DNA from: Solen grandis
Lineage: Eukaryota; Mollusca; Bivalvia; Adapedonta; Solenidae
Assembly: GCA_021229015.1 (NCBI GenBank)
Contig: CM037789.1
Location: 38,077,120-38,141,119 of the forward strand
Reading direction: 5' to 3'
Length of the DNA: 64,000 nucleotides
Shown here: positions 34,005 to 45,262 of the stretch, in pieces
Layout of the letters: each line of letters opens with the position of its first letter
Numbering within the stretch: position 1 is the stretch's first letter
Notes under the pieces: generated by a model
Database searches by the model: none
Seen by the model: the letters and a program-made list of their open reading frames with translations, nothing else
Told to the model about the DNA's origin: nothing
Translations under genes and position numbers: made by a program

Positions 34005-35356
34005 AGAAAAGAGGCCCATGATGGCCCTAAACTGCTCATCTGAGATAAATAGGTTGACCCAAGGAACATCTGTACCAATTTATTTTAAAATCTGGCCAGT
34101 AGTTTTGAAGCAGATGATTTTTAAAGTTTTCATATTTTTTTTTTGTTGCCATGGCAACCAGAGTTCTTTATGGATCAAGTTTATTTTAGGAACTTTTTTG
34201 AAGGTTGACCCAAGGATCATTCCTGCCAAGTTTAATCAAATTCTGTCCAGTGGTTTCAGAGGAAATGTTGATTAAAGTTTTCCCTATATACATATAAGGC
34301 AAATAAGCCCCGCCCCTGGTGGCCATGTTTTTTACGGATCGGTATTATTTTAGCAACTTTGGTAGAGGTTGACCCAAGGAACATCTGTACCAATTTATTT
34401 TAAAATCTGGCCAGTAGTTTTGAAGAAGATGATTTTTAAAGTTTTCATTTTTTCTTTCTTTTTGTTGCCATGGCAACCAGAGTTCTACATGGATCAAGTT
34501 TATTTTAGCAACTTTTGTGAAGGTTGACCCAAGGATCATCCCTGCCAAGTTTAATCAAATTCTGTCCAGTGGTTTCAGAGGAGATGTTGTTTAAAGCTTT
34601 CTCTATATACATATAAGGCAAATAAGCCCCGCCCCTGGCGGCCATGTTTTTTTTACGGATCGGAATAATTTTAGCAACTTTGGTAGAGGTTGACCCAAGG
34701 AACATCTGTACCAATTTATTTTAAAATCTGGCCAGTAGTTTTGAAGGAGATGATTTTTAAAGTTTTCAAATTATTTTTCTTTTTGTTGCCATGGCAACCA
34801 GAGTTCTATATGGATCAAGTTTATTTTAGCAACTTTTGTGAAGGTTGGCCCAAGGATCATCCCTGCCAAGTTTAATCAAATTCTGTCTAGTGGTTTCAGA
34901 GGAGATGTTGTTTAAAGGTTTCTCTATATACATATAAGGCAAATAAGCCCCGCCCCTGGCGGCCATGTTTTTTTACGGATCGGAATAATTTTAGCAACTT
35001 TGGTAGAGGTTGACCCAAGGAACATCTGTACCAAATTATTTTGAAATCTGGCCAGTAGTTTTGAAGGAGATGATTTTTAAAGTTTTCAAATTATTTTTTT
35101 TTTTGTTGCCATGGCAACCAGAGTTCTACATGGATCAACTTTATTTTAGCAACTTTTGTAGAGCCTCACCCAAGGAACATTCCTGCCAAGTTTCATTAAA
35201 TTCTGTCCAGCGGTTTCAGAGGAGATGTCGTTTAAAGCAAATTGTTGACGACGGACGACGGACGACGCACGACGCACGACGCACGACGACGGACGCCGGA
35301 CGAAGGGCGATCACAAAAGCTCACCTTGAGCACTTTGTGCTCAGGTGAGCTAAAAA
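34005..35356 (+). mobile_element. Family A element A3 (beta modules, four units)
   Basis: Head AGAGGCCCATGATGGCCCT with CTCATCTGAGATAAATAGG; tail hairpin 35319-35350 (arms 15 and 14 bases, TTT loop), then TAAAA. The interior is a tandem array of about 307-320-bp units: CCCAAGGAACATCTGTACC starts at about 34065, 34373, 34693 and 35013. Each unit contains GCCATGGCAACCAGAGTTCT and GCCCCGCCCCTGGCGGCCAT. A GACGACGGACGAC-type run (35247-35300) precedes the tail. Frames of 60-110 codons are open on both strands of most units and are a property of the repeat, not genes. Confidence 0.85.
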
Positions 35357-35579
35357 AAAGTTAAAACAGATAAGCTCATTTCAAGTTTTTTCCTCTCTCT
35401 TTTTAGTTCTCTTTAGATTACCAGGCGGATTACCAGTTACATGAGAAAAAACAAAACAAATTGAGAAGGAGAAGTGTGTAAAATGCGGAGAAAAGCTAAA
35501 AATGCGGATCATTTAACGGTTTTTTATTTTATTTATTTATTATTGTTTTATTTTTATTTATTTATTTTTTTTTTTTTTT

Positions 35580-35599
35580 GGGGGGGGGGGGGGGGGGGG
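35580..35599. repeat. Poly-G run (20 bases) after poly-T
   Basis: T-rich stretch 35521-35579 followed by 20 G. Simple sequence. Confidence 0.95.
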
Positions 35600-36253
35600 A
35601 TTTTCACCTACAGTTGAGGAAAAATATATACTTTTACGGATGGGAATGGGGCCAAATTTCGGCCCCAAATTGGCCCTTGCACAGAAGAAGAATTTTGATG
35701 TTTTCTATATAGAGTATATAAGGGAATTAGCCAACCCCCTAGGAACCTCATTTTTTTAGGAATTAACTTTATTTTAGCCATATTGGTATACATAAGGTAA
35801 CCATTTGGGCCAAAGGAAATTAAATTCTCACATCTGGCTTCATAAAAAAAGTATTTTGATGTTTTCTATATAGAGTATGTAAGGAAATTAGCCAACCCCC
35901 TAGGGGCCTCATTTTTCAAGGGATCAACTTTATTTTAGCAATTATGGTAGACATTCATGAGGTGACTATTTGTGCCAAAGGAAAATAAATTCTGACCATT
36001 TGTTTCAGAGGAGATGATTTTCAGAGTTTTCAATTATTTTTTCTATTTGTTGCCATGGCAACCAGAGTTCTTCATGGATCAACTTTATTTGAGCAATATT
36101 TGTAGAGGCCCACCCAAGGATCATACATGCCAAGTTTTATCAAATTCTGTCCAGCGGTTTCAGAGGAGATGTCTTTTAAAGCAAATTGTTGACGACGGAC
36201 GACGGCTGATCCCAATAGCTCACCCTGAGCACTTCGTGCTCTGGTGAGCTAAA
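35600..36253 (+). mobile_element. Family A element A3b, tail end with mixed interior
   Basis: Two units of about 180 bp (ATGTTTTCTATATAGAGTAT at about 35698 and 35858) lead into half a beta module with GCCATGGCAACCAGAGTTCT and then the standard tail hairpin at 36218-36247. No head of its own is seen. It lies directly before A4, so two elements abut. Confidence 0.7.
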
Positions 36254-36256
36254 AAT

Positions 36257-37880
36257 AAACAAGAGGCCCATGATGGCCCTAAATCGCTCACCTGAGATAA
36301 ATAGGTTGACCCAAGGAACATCTGTACCAATTTATTTTAAAATCTGGCCAGTAGTTTTGAAGAAGATGATTTTTAAAGTTTTCATATTTTTTTTTCTTTT
36401 TGTTGCCATGGCAACAAGAGTTCTATATGGATCAAGTTTATTTTAGGAACTTTTGTGAAGGTTGACCCAAGGATCATTCCTGCCAAATTTAATCAAATTC
36501 TTTCCAGTGGTTTCAGAGGAAATGTTGATTAAAGTTTTCCCTATATACATTTAGGGCAAATAAGCCCCGCCCCTGCCGGCCATGTTTTTTACGGATGGGA
36601 AATTTTTTTAGCAACTTTGGTAGAGGTTGACCCAAGGAACACCTGTGCCAATTTATTTTAAAATCTGGCCAGTAGTTTTGAAGAAGATGATTTTTAAAGT
36701 TTTCATTTTTTTTTCTTCTTTTTATTGCCATGGCAACCAGAGTTCTACATGGATCAAGTTTATTTTAGCAACTTTTGTGAAGGTTGACCCAAGGATCATC
36801 CCTGCCAAGTTTAATCAAATTCTGTCCAGTGGTTTCAGAGGAGATGTTGTTTAAAGGTTTCTCTATATACATATAAGGCAAATAAGCCCCGCCCCTGGCG
36901 GCCATGTTTTTTTGCGGATCGGAATAATTTTAGCAACTTTGGTAGAGGATGACCCAAGGAACATCTGTACCAATTTATTTTAAAATCTGGCCAGTAGTTT
37001 TGAAGAAGATGATTTTTAAAGTTTTCATTTTTTTTTCTTTTTGTTCCCATGGCAACCAGAGTTCCACATGGATCAAGTTTATTTTAGCAACTTTTGTGAA
37101 GGTTGACCCAAGGATCATCCCTGCCAAGTTTAATCAAATTCTGCCCAGTGGTTTCAGAGGAGATGTTGTTTAAAGTTTTCCCTATATACAAATAAGGCAA
37201 ATAAGCCCCGCCCCTGGCGGCCATGTTTTTTTACGGATCGGAATAATTTTAGCAACTTTGTTAGAGGTTGACCTAAGGAACATCTGTACCAATTTATTTT
37301 AAAATCTGGCCAGTAGTTTTGAAGAAGATGATTTTTAAAGTTTTCATTTTTTTTTCTTTTTGTTGCCATGGCAACAAGAGTTCTACATGGATCAAGTTTA
37401 TTTTAGCAACTTTTGTGAAGGTTGACCCAAGGATCATCCCTGCCAAGTTTAATCAAATTCTGTCCAGTGGTTTCAGAGGAGATGTTGTTTAAAGGTTTCT
37501 CTATATACATATAACCATGTTTTTTTACGGATCGGAATAATTTTAGCAACTTTGGTAGAGGTTGACCCAAGGAACATCTGTACCAATTTATTTTGAAATC
37601 TGGCCAGTAGTTTTGAAGGAGATGATTTTTAAAGTTTTCAAATTTTTTTTTTTTCCATGGCAACCAGAGTTCTTCATGGATCAACTTTATTTTAGCAACT
37701 TTTGTAGAGCCTCACCCAAGGAACATTCCTGCTAAGTTTCATTAAATTCTGTCCAGCGGTTTCAGAGGAGATGTCGTTTAAAGCAAATTGTTGACGACGC
37801 ACGACGCACGACGCACGACGACGGACGCCGGGCGATCACAAAAGCTCACCTTGAGCACTTTGTGCTCAGGTGAGCTAAAA
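36257..37880 (+). mobile_element. Family A element A4 (beta modules, five units)
   Basis: Complete: head ACAAGAGGCCCATGATGGCC with TCGCTCACCTGAGATAAATA, five beta-module starts at about 36310, 36630, 36953, 37271 and 37565, a GACGACGCACGACGCACG run at 37790-37830, and tail hairpin 37844-37875. The units are very similar to one another and to A3, so the array has been homogenised recently or copied. Confidence 0.85.
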
Positions 37881-38477
37881 AGGAACGATTTTCCCTGCAT
37901 CTTAAACTATTACGACCAATCCGTTCAATCCAATGTGATTGTGTAGCGGAAATGTGTACTGTTTACACGGACTTTTTACACAGGTGACATCAGTAGAAAC
38001 GCACGTCTATAAAATAAGCAAATTTTTAAGGAGGGTCAAGATTTACGAAAAGTATAAATCGAAAATATTAATTTATATAAATAAAAATACCTTCGTAGTG
38101 GCATCAAGTTGGTGACTTCTGTTTGATTTCGGGCATATTTCGTCTTCGATTTGTTCAATCAGGTTGTTTATGCCGTGTCTTGGCAGGCGATAACGCTCGA
38201 TAATCTCACTATCGCTTAGGTTTGTCAATGGGTTTTTTCTATTTTGAAAAACACGTTCCCTGCGTCGGAAACGTCTGTCGAACAACATGAACGCAGCCAT
38301 TTTTTCTTCACTTACGCAAGCTACTTACCTTACTTAAAGATACGAAGAAATCTACGAAAATCGTACAAAAATACGTACGAAATCGACGTTAGTGAAACGC
38401 TGTTGAACGTCAATTATCTTCGTACGAAGAAATGTGAGAAAAAAAATGTTCGTACGAAGTTTAGTGAAACGGGCCCC
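37881..38477 (-). mobile_element. Truncated Harbinger element between two family A tails
   Basis: The piece with the transposase exon is bracketed by the words GGTGAGCTAAAAA (end of A4) and GGTGAGCTAAAAAT at 38480-38493. The right terminus has TTCGTACGAA dyads near 38421 and 38451 and the GGGCCC end. A similar terminus is at about 43650. Only one terminus and one exon survive. Confidence 0.6.
38091..38300 (-). CDS. PIF/Harbinger transposase (HARBI1-like), first exon only
   Basis: Minus strand ATG at 38300 gives 70 codons, then a splice donor GTATTT at 38090-38089. The peptide runs from MAAFMLFDRRFRRRERVFQN to a region with LSDSEIIERYRLPRHGINNL and a following NRSHQLDATTK. This is the N-terminal HARBI1 arrangement of a basic leader, a D-x-E-x-x-E-R-(Y/F)-R-(L/F) helix, and N-R-(S/N)-H-x-L. 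The catalytic DDE part would be in later exons, but 37880-38088 is too short and holds none, so the copy is truncated. The right end, near 38478, carries GGGCCCGTTTCAC (minus strand) as a Harbinger-like inverted terminus. Confidence 0.75.
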
Positions 38478-38493
38478 TGGTGAGCTAAAAATA

Positions 38494-39086
38494 TGCACCT
38501 CACCGGTAGGGGACTCAGGTGTTGCGTGCAACACCAGTTACTTGTTCAGCCAGATTCGGGTTTACCACCAGTGTCTGTTGCTGAAATGATTTCAACACAG
38601 CATACAATTCCAAAAAATGATATCTTTCTCCAAGCTTTCCTGAGGGGGTTCAAGCTTTAAGGCATGGACATTGTGATCAGGCTGGTTGAGACTGACTACA
38701 GCTTTGTAAACCATGCAGACAGTTCTGAAGGCATTAAATGGATGTGAAGTCGAACGCTGGATGTATACGCAAGGATGTAAACTTGTAAAAGGCATAGTGT
38801 GTATATATGTTGCTTTTTCCGCATCTACTATATTACAGTTTATATTGCTCCTTATTCATGCATTTGTATATATAATATAAACTTCTTTTTAACCACAGTC
38901 AACTTTTGTCTCCCCACAATACTACAATCTCTCTCTTCACTTTTTCTATTTTGTCATAATTGTTGTTTTGTAATTACATGTTTATTTGTGTTCATTTTTT
39001 TCACCATGTTATTCCATGTTATTTATAAATGTATAATCTCAGAAATGAGGAACTAAAGAGTATATAATCTCAGAATTTTTTTCCAG
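38494..39086. other. Intergenic, AT-rich; no gene recognised
   Basis: Short hydrophobic open frame at 38799-39056 is a by-product of T-rich sequence. Confidence 0.4.
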
Positions 39087-39293
39087 CAAGAACAAGCAAC
39101 TCTCTTCGGATGTTTGCCATACTACAGAATTCTTAACAAAGCAGGAAAACCAGACGTATTGCATCGACTTGCACAGCCTATGTTGCTCAAACGTAATTAC
39201 CTGCCTTCTCCACAGGTTCATGTACCTGGTCCTGCTCTGGTCAGGCATGACGCTCGAAGATGGAAAAAAGGGGGAGACAAATGCAGCGGATAA
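39087..39293 (+). CDS. Candidate terminal exon, unknown protein
   Basis: A good 3' splice site (TTTTTTTCCAG) at 39086 is followed by 68 open codons and TAA at 39291. The peptide looks like real protein (ATLFGCLPYYRILNKAGKPD, then LAQPMLLKRNYLPSPQVHVP). A second frame is open from 39169 to 39453 and also reads plausibly (SWFKVLKKDVMKGRGF, TLVVNFRETVLGHMRTFEF), so either a frameshift joins two parts of one old coding sequence or one frame is accidental. No family recognised. Confidence 0.3.
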   Translation, partial: QEQATLFGCLPYYRILNKAGKPDVLHRLAQPMLLKRNYLPSPQVHVPGPALVRHDARRWKKGGDKCSG

Positions 39294-39512
39294 GTCATGG
39301 TTTAAAGTCTTAAAGAAAGATGTCATGAAAGGAAGAGGTTTCAGATCAGCTACATTGGTTGTCAACTTTCGAGAAACAGTGCTTGGACATATGAGAACGT
39401 TTGAATTCAAAGGTGCGAGTAAGCCAAAGCCCTCCAAAATAAAAACATCATAACAACATAAACCAAAGACATCTCCTTGCACAAGGAATTCTGGAGCCGA
39501 AAACCAAAGAAA

Positions 39513-39620
39513 AGACAAGAGGGCCATCATGGCCCACAATAGTTCATTTGAGTACAATTGCTCTGGAAGGCATTAACACTGATCGATTTCGATTGACCGA
39601 TTTCGTTCAGATTCTTTTTC
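39513..39620 (+). mobile_element. Family A element A5, head fragment
   Basis: ACAAGAGGGCCATCATGGCC then CAATAGTTCATTTGAGTAC; a degenerate head without recognisable modules or tail. Confidence 0.6.
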
Positions 39621-39856
39621 GTTGCTTATGATTTTCTACTCGAGTGGTCGCTGGATAAATATGACGTCACAGAAATAAGTAACTACTCAACGCAGAAATT
39701 TGTCCGTAGTTCGTCACGTGATCAAAGAAGATGGCGACTTGCGCTGATTTTTTTTCCAACTGCATTCATTCTCTATTCATTCTGCTATCTACCTAGAAAC
39801 TACATTAAAGCTTAAACTTAAACTAATTGTGTGATCAAATGAACAGTCACCAAATT

Positions 39857-39935
39857 TTCATCTGCTCCAAGGAATCGAACTTGGAACCTTATTTTTGCAA
39901 GGCAGATGCTATACCTAACATCCAAGGACTAAACT
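39857..39935 (-). repeat. tRNA-like SINE head remnant
   Basis: On the minus strand TTAGGTATAGCATCTGCCTT and GGTTCCAAGTTCGATTCC have tRNA-like order and spacing. Probably an old SINE head; pairing is not good enough for a tRNA gene. Confidence 0.45.
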
Positions 39936-39968
39936 GTGAGTATATTCATGTTACAGTAATGAAATGAT

Positions 39969-40720
39969 AACAAGAGCTGTGAGAGGACAGCACGCTCGAC
40001 TATTCAAAATGATTGTTGGTGAATCAAATGAAATCAGTTCAATTCTTGTCCTTCAAATATACCCTGTATTTAATAACAGTCAAAAATGATAAACCGTGAT
40101 AGTCTGATACCCCTAAATATGTTTATGAAGTCTAAAATCAATCCCATGCCTGGTTACTGAGAAATATGCATAATAACATTGTGCATGCAGAATTTTAACC
40201 AAGTATCCAAGTTAGAAAAGGGCCATAATTTGTAAAGAAAATTCAGTCCAAGAGTTATCCTCCTTGGTTTTCTGGTTCCCCTGAACAAACTCCTAAATTT
40301 TCTAGTCAATACCATAAACAATTTATGTAAAAAAGGTGCCATAATTTGTAATATATTCCATCAAGTGTTATCTTCCTTGATAGTGTGATACCCCTAAACA
40401 TATTAAAGATGTTTTAAAATCAATTGCATGCCTGGATACTGAAATATAAGCATGAACGTATCTTGCATGCAAAACTTTAACCAAAATTTCTAAGTTACTA
40501 AAGGGACGATAATTCATAACAAATTCAGTCAAAAGTTATCTACCTTGGCTGTCTGAAGCCCCTGAACATATTCATAAACTTTCAAGTCAATACCATAAAT
40601 GGTTATTGAGATATAACTTTGGTAGTAACTTGCATGCAAAACTTTAGCCAAAAGCTGCAACGCAAACGCCGACGCAAGGGTGACTACGATAGCTCTCATA
40701 TTCTTCGAATAGTCGAGTTA
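39969..40720 (+). mobile_element. Family B inverted-end element
   Basis: Head ACAAGAGCTGTGAGAGGAC with CTCGACTATTC at 39995-40005; tail with GAATAGTCGAG at 40707-40717, an exact 11-bp inverted repeat. The interior has about four related units; TCTGATACCCCTAAATATG and relatives occur near 40103, 40384 and 40553. A CGCAAACGCCGACGCAAGG stretch precedes the tail, parallel to the GAC-rich stretch of family A. No coding capacity. Confidence 0.75.
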
Positions 40721-41760
40721 CAAATGCAGCTATCTACAGTAATAAGCATTGCTGTTTACTGTATGTGGCAGAAAAATTCCTTTTTCTCGTTTTGTTTCCC
40801 TGCTTAAACCCATGTTGGTAATTTTAAAATTGACCTTATAATATTGGGAAATACATTGAGATCATGTGATATTTACTAAAAATAGTTACTCCCGGAAATA
40901 TGGACACCGCAATTTAAGTATATAGTGGCGGTATAAGTCGATGTATGCCGAAATTATTAGTTCTAAATCCTTCATAACATTTAGGTCACAATTCAGGCAA
41001 TCATCAAGACAAACACGATTTTCATTGTTATCTTTAATAACCCATTTTTGATTATATAATATTTAATAATATTATACTAGGGCGAATGGACCCACTATGA
41101 ACCCACTTTGCAGAGCGACTTGACTCGGGCTAAAGTGTACTTAGGGCGAATGAACCCGATACACACGTGTATTTATGATGTAGACGTGTAGTGGAGATTT
41201 ATACGGCCAGTCAAGCCAAAATAACCAATATATGATGATGTATAGCTGGGCCACAAGATAACTTATAAATAAGAATATTGGAATATTTGCTAGTTAAACA
41301 AGATTTGATATGGCAACCTGTCAAGCAACTTCAGTAGTGGCAGCAATGTTTAACGAACCTTCATTGAGCCTTTGTGCCTTGCTTAGTGCCTAGTGCACTG
41401 TGAGTGTAGGGTTAAGTCCATTTTTAAAAGGAAAAGAGAGTAAGGGTGTAGTGGACACGGATTGTTTAGGCATATCTAACTTCCATGTTGTTCGGCAAAC
41501 CCATTAGCAACATGGTTAAAATAAAGTGTCTGGACCATTTGCTTGTTAACCGACGTTGGTGACGGTTAGTGCCTGGATGAGTGTATACGGACTGTGTTGG
41601 GCCGGCCAATAACTTAATTACACTGAAATTAAGATTTTTTTGATGCCAACATTTAATATGAAACGACAACAGTGATGCATATTCTTATAAATTATATAAT
41701 CGTGTTTACATTTGTCTTTTAAATGATTTATCTTTTCGCTGGGTAGATCTTGTTATATGA
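40721..41760. other. Intergenic, nothing firmly recognised
   Basis: A phrase AGGGCGAATG(G/A)ACCC repeats near 41091 and 41144. No gene identified. Confidence 0.4.
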
Positions 41761-41937
41761 GTATCGATTTCAAATGCCTCTAGCGATTTGCTTTTTGAGG
41801 TTGTTGTGAAATACCTCATGACAAACTTCAGTAGCATGTACCCAGAATGGCCACATGAATCTTGGGAGCTCCAGCCAGGATTTAAAAAGGACGGTGCTAC
41901 TGCCTCAATGGGCACAGTTACCCGCACAGAGCAATAG
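41761..41937 (+). other. Possible coding relic or terminal exon
   Basis: Open on the plus strand from 41761 to TAG at 41935, with a protein-like end (FSSMYPEWPHESWELQPGF). No splice acceptor is clear and no family is recognised. The opposite-strand frame is less protein-like. Confidence 0.2.
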
Positions 41938-42119
41938 GTCGTCTAAATGATGCCCTATGCATTGATATATTCATCTTCCTGTAATAAACATCTATTTCAG
42001 TCACTTTTGAATGGACTGCTTGCCTCTATACATTACTTAATAGTAATCGCAAATGAAAAACTTCATTGCCATGATGAACTGAAAGTGTAAACGTAATTGA
42101 TTGCACAAATTGATGTGTA

Positions 42120-42628
42120 CTGTAGTAATAGTTTTAACACTTTATTTGTTAGGTACGGGCAGACCATACATGAATAAAATTAGAAGATCTTCTTATCAAA
42201 AATCACATGGCATAGAGTTAAGATATTTGGTGATTAACATGGCCTAGTGAACATCTACCAATTTTGATCAAATCATGCCCTGTGGTCAAAATTGGCCTCC
42301 GAACTTTTACATAGACTTTAAAGGAAAACCATCAAAATACCGTCTCAGAATTTTTAAAGCCTGAAGTTAAGATGTTTATTTGTGGACCTCATCTAAGTTT
42401 GTTCAAATCATGGCTCTAGTGTCAAAATTGACAGTGTCACATGAGTCACTTGATTTTATATAGACTTATTAGAGCTATGATCTTCAAATTTTGGATAGCA
42501 ATTACAGTTTTTGTGTTGAATTTAGATGATCTTGCTGTACTTCTGCTCGGGTTATGTATTCAGTATGACTCGTAATTGAGGGCAATTTTTCTCAGGTTAG
42601 CGATGCAGGGCCATCATGGCCCTCTTGT
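42120..42628 (-). mobile_element. Family A element A6, head end on minus strand
   Basis: CTCAGGTTAGCGATG then CAGGGCCATCATGGCCCTCT at 42592-42622 is a head in reverse. Interior phrases (TTTTGATCAAATCATGCCCT, TTTGTTCAAATCATGGCTCT) suggest two diverged units. Tail not found. Confidence 0.6.
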
Positions 42629-43129
42629 TTTTCATAGATGCGTCAGAACTGTGTACTCGAGGATAGTTACAGAGACGAATGTTGATACGTTGACATTAAC
42701 ACTGCCTACTGTTCATCATCAGTAATCGCCTTACTCAAAACTTGCAGACCCTTATTTATCCAATAATTATATAAACTAGAACTCCGCGAGTCGGATGTGT
42801 TTCCTTACGATGACCTATCTGTTGACTGTAAAGATGCCAATTTGTCACTTTCTTTTAAAGATGGGTATTAATGCGCAATGATGTTGCCATCAAACAGAGC
42901 AAGGCTTATAAAGATCAAATAAAAAAATGTAAGGACTATTACAACTTAAACATATTAAACAAGTATGGGTCAGGTGACACATAATATTTGTGAAGCTTTT
43001 GCGAGAGGTTTTTAAATCCAGTTGACACATAATATTTGCGAAGCTCTTACAAGTTCCTTTAACTATGCATCTCATTCTAATTGAAAGACACTAATAAAAT
43101 CAATAAAGGGGATAACTGCACTTCAGGTC
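42629..43129. other. Intergenic with a short repeat
   Basis: TTGACACATAATATTTG(C/T)G is repeated near 42978 and 43021, each followed by AAGCT. No gene recognised. Confidence 0.4.
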
Positions 43130-43586
43130 ATTGCAAAAAACAAACATATCAAGTCTCAAGTCATTTAAATTTATGGTGAAAAAAGATATGCTCCAGACAA
43201 GATATTTTCAAAGAAAATCTATCAAAGGGGAATAACTCATAAAGTGCACAAGGTAGAGTTATGGTTCTTGCGCACTGCACTCCGCGTCATTTCAAAAAAC
43301 ATACATATCAAGCCTCAAGTCATTTAAACTTATGGTGAAAAAGATATGCCCTGGACAAGAAATTCTCAAAGAAAATCTATCAAAGGGGAATAACTCAAAA
43401 AGTGCACAAGGTAGAGTTATGGTTCTTGCGCACTGCACTCCGGGTCATTGCAAGAAACATACATATCAAGTCTCAAGTCATTCAAACTGATGGTGACAAA
43501 GTTATGTTCCGGACAAGCAGATGGGGACGCCGCCGCCGCCGCCGACAAAAGTAACCCCTATATGTCGCCTGACTAGTTAGGCGACA
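43130..43586 (+). mobile_element. Family C repeat with terminal hairpin
   Basis: Three units of about 150 bp; CATATCAAG(T/C)CTCAAGTCAT recurs near 43146, 43305 and 43462. A GCCGCCGCCGCC stretch precedes a terminal hairpin: TGTCGCCT (43563-43570), loop GACTAGTT, AGGCGACA (43579-43586). Same unit family as 26100-26885 in intron 2 of the chitin-binding gene. Confidence 0.8.
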
Positions 43587-43649
43587 CAAAAAAATGCATG
43601 TTACAACATGTATATATATTGATCTGTATCACAAATCAAGTTCAAAAAC

Positions 43650-43700
43650 GCGGGGCACGTTTCACATGACTTCGTACGAAATTTTTTTATCTTATTATAT
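43650..43700 (+). mobile_element. Harbinger-like terminus
   Basis: GGGGCACGTTTCACATGACT followed by TCGTACGAAATTTTTTTATC parallels the terminus at 38421-38478 read in reverse (GGGCCCGTTTCAC, TCGTACGAA, poly-T). No transposase identified next to it. Confidence 0.5.
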
Positions 43701-43774
43701 CTTATTTTCTCTATTACGCATGAAGAAATATTACCCAATTTACTACATAACACAAACACAACCCTTTTCAACGT

Positions 43775-44290
43775 AGATTGGAGAACTAGAAAAAGATCTG
43801 CTGGAATTGAAATATTTTGTGGAATGTGAAAGGGCAAGACAGTGAAGAGTCAAGATTAGAGTCACTTGAGAATAATATTCAAGTACTTCAAGAAGCTGAT
43901 GTTGAAGTACAGATTACGGACCAAGTGAATACGTGCATGCGAACCTTTTTCGGATTTGGATTAAAGGAATTGGTGGAACAAACTTGATCTTTACCATTTC
44001 CGAATCTTACTTTTACTCTTCTCCAATGTCAACTCGGAGAAATGTGAGCTATCACCAACCGGAAGCGACGGGCTAGTTGACATTGAGAGAGATAAGGAAG
44101 ATATCATCTTCTTTTACTGCCTGTGAAAAATCAGATATTCCTGTTGATATTAATGATGTCGTCGTACCAAGTGTTCCAGATCAAATGCGATTAATGAAAC
44201 ACTCGACAGTGTACACTGAAGGAGGTGGTGCAATGGAAATCGGCGACGGCTCTGATAAGAATGCAAGCCCTACAAGCATGGTGAAAAGTT
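43775..44290 (+). pseudogene. Frameshifted coding remnant, unknown
   Basis: Successive stretches are open in different plus-strand frames: ELEKDLLELKYFVECERARQ (about 43785-43844), ESRLESLENNIQVLQEADVE to a TGA near 43988, then SDIPVDINDVVVPSVPDQMR to about 44290, where family A element A7 interrupts. The composition is charged and coiled-coil-like at first, then acidic. It looks like a decayed gene or transposon protein. It starts soon after the Harbinger-like end, so it may be that element's second protein, but no domain confirms this. Confidence 0.3.
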
Positions 44291-44291
44291 C

Positions 44292-44838
44292 AGACAAGAG
44301 GGCCATGATGGCCCTAAATCGCTCACCTGATTATAAATGAGCAACATCTGTTGGATGTGTCATACTGACATACTTTTTGACCCCACATGACCCACTTTCG
44401 AGCTTGTCCAAGATTTTATGGAAACAGACATTCCGAACAAGTTTCATATAGATATGGCCAAAAATGTGGCCTCTAGATTGTTACAAGGGTTTTCTAAGAT
44501 TTGACCTCATGGCCTACTTTTTGACCCCACATGACCCAAATTTGAACTTGTCCAAGATTTTATGGAAACAAACATTTCGACCAAGTTTCATGAAGACTGG
44601 GTCAAAAATGTGGCCTCTAGAGTGTTAACAAGGTTTTTCTAAGATTTTATCTCGTGACCTACTTTTTGACTCCACATAACCCAATTTCGAACTTGTCCAA
44701 GATTTCATGGAGACAAACATTCTGACCATGTTTCATGAAGATTGGCTTAAAAATATGGCCTCTAGAGTGTTAATAAGCCAAATTGTTAACGACGCACGTC
44801 GCACGACGGACGGACGTTGTGCTCAGGAGAGCTAAAAA
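44292..44838 (+). mobile_element. Family A element A7 (gamma modules)
   Basis: Head ACAAGAGGGCCATGATGGCC with TCGCTCACCTGA. Units of about 145 bp, with TTTGACCCCACATGACCCA and relatives at about 44377, 44521 and 44665. A GACGCACGTCGCACGACGGA run is followed by a shortened tail GTGCTCAGGAGAGCTAAAA. Same caps as A1, A3 and A4 but a different interior. Confidence 0.8.
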
Positions 44839-45099
44839 ATAAATAGGTAAGTATTTGCTCTTATCATACTTAGGACTGCCAACCTATTATTACTAAACCG
44901 GTCGGATTTGGTTTGGGACCATATGTTTATGAGAATCCGTGCGCCTGCCCGTCCTTTCCGTCATTCCATAAATGTGATATATTATCCGGTCCATGGCTCA
45001 TTCAAGCTCTTTTGATATCCATATATATTTATACATGGGTGTGTAATGCACAGCAATCTTTGTTCAAGAACAAGGCCAATAAGCTCAAATGTAAGGGCA

Positions 45100-45262
45100 T
45101 AGTTACCCCTTACCAGAAACCTGTCACCCTAACTCGTCACACATCACCCCTAACCTGTCACGCTAAACCTGTCAACCATCACTCGTAACTCCTTACCCCA
45201 CATCTGTCACCCACTTACCCCTAACCCGTCACACATCATCCTTATCCCTAATCTTTCAACGG
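45100..45262. repeat. CCCTAA-like degenerate minisatellite
   Basis: Repeats of ACC(C)TGTCAC, CCCCTAACC and CGTCACACATCA, resembling a worn CCCTAA-type array mixed with a CTGTCAC unit. Complementary in flavour to 16805-16905. Confidence 0.55.

Noticed and set aside
34018..35348. Many 60-110-codon open frames on both strands in the beta-module arrays
   Set aside because: They recur in every tandem unit on both strands, begin at arbitrary codons and encode no domain; they reflect a stop-poor repeat, not genes.
39039..39557. 172-codon minus-strand open frame
   Set aside because: Composition is unremarkable, it runs through a family A head at its 5' end, and plus-strand reading has a splice acceptor and more protein-like sequence.
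44913..45188. 91-codon frame with PVTLTRHTSPL repeats
   Set aside because: It reads through the CCCTAA/CTGTCAC minisatellite and has no domain.
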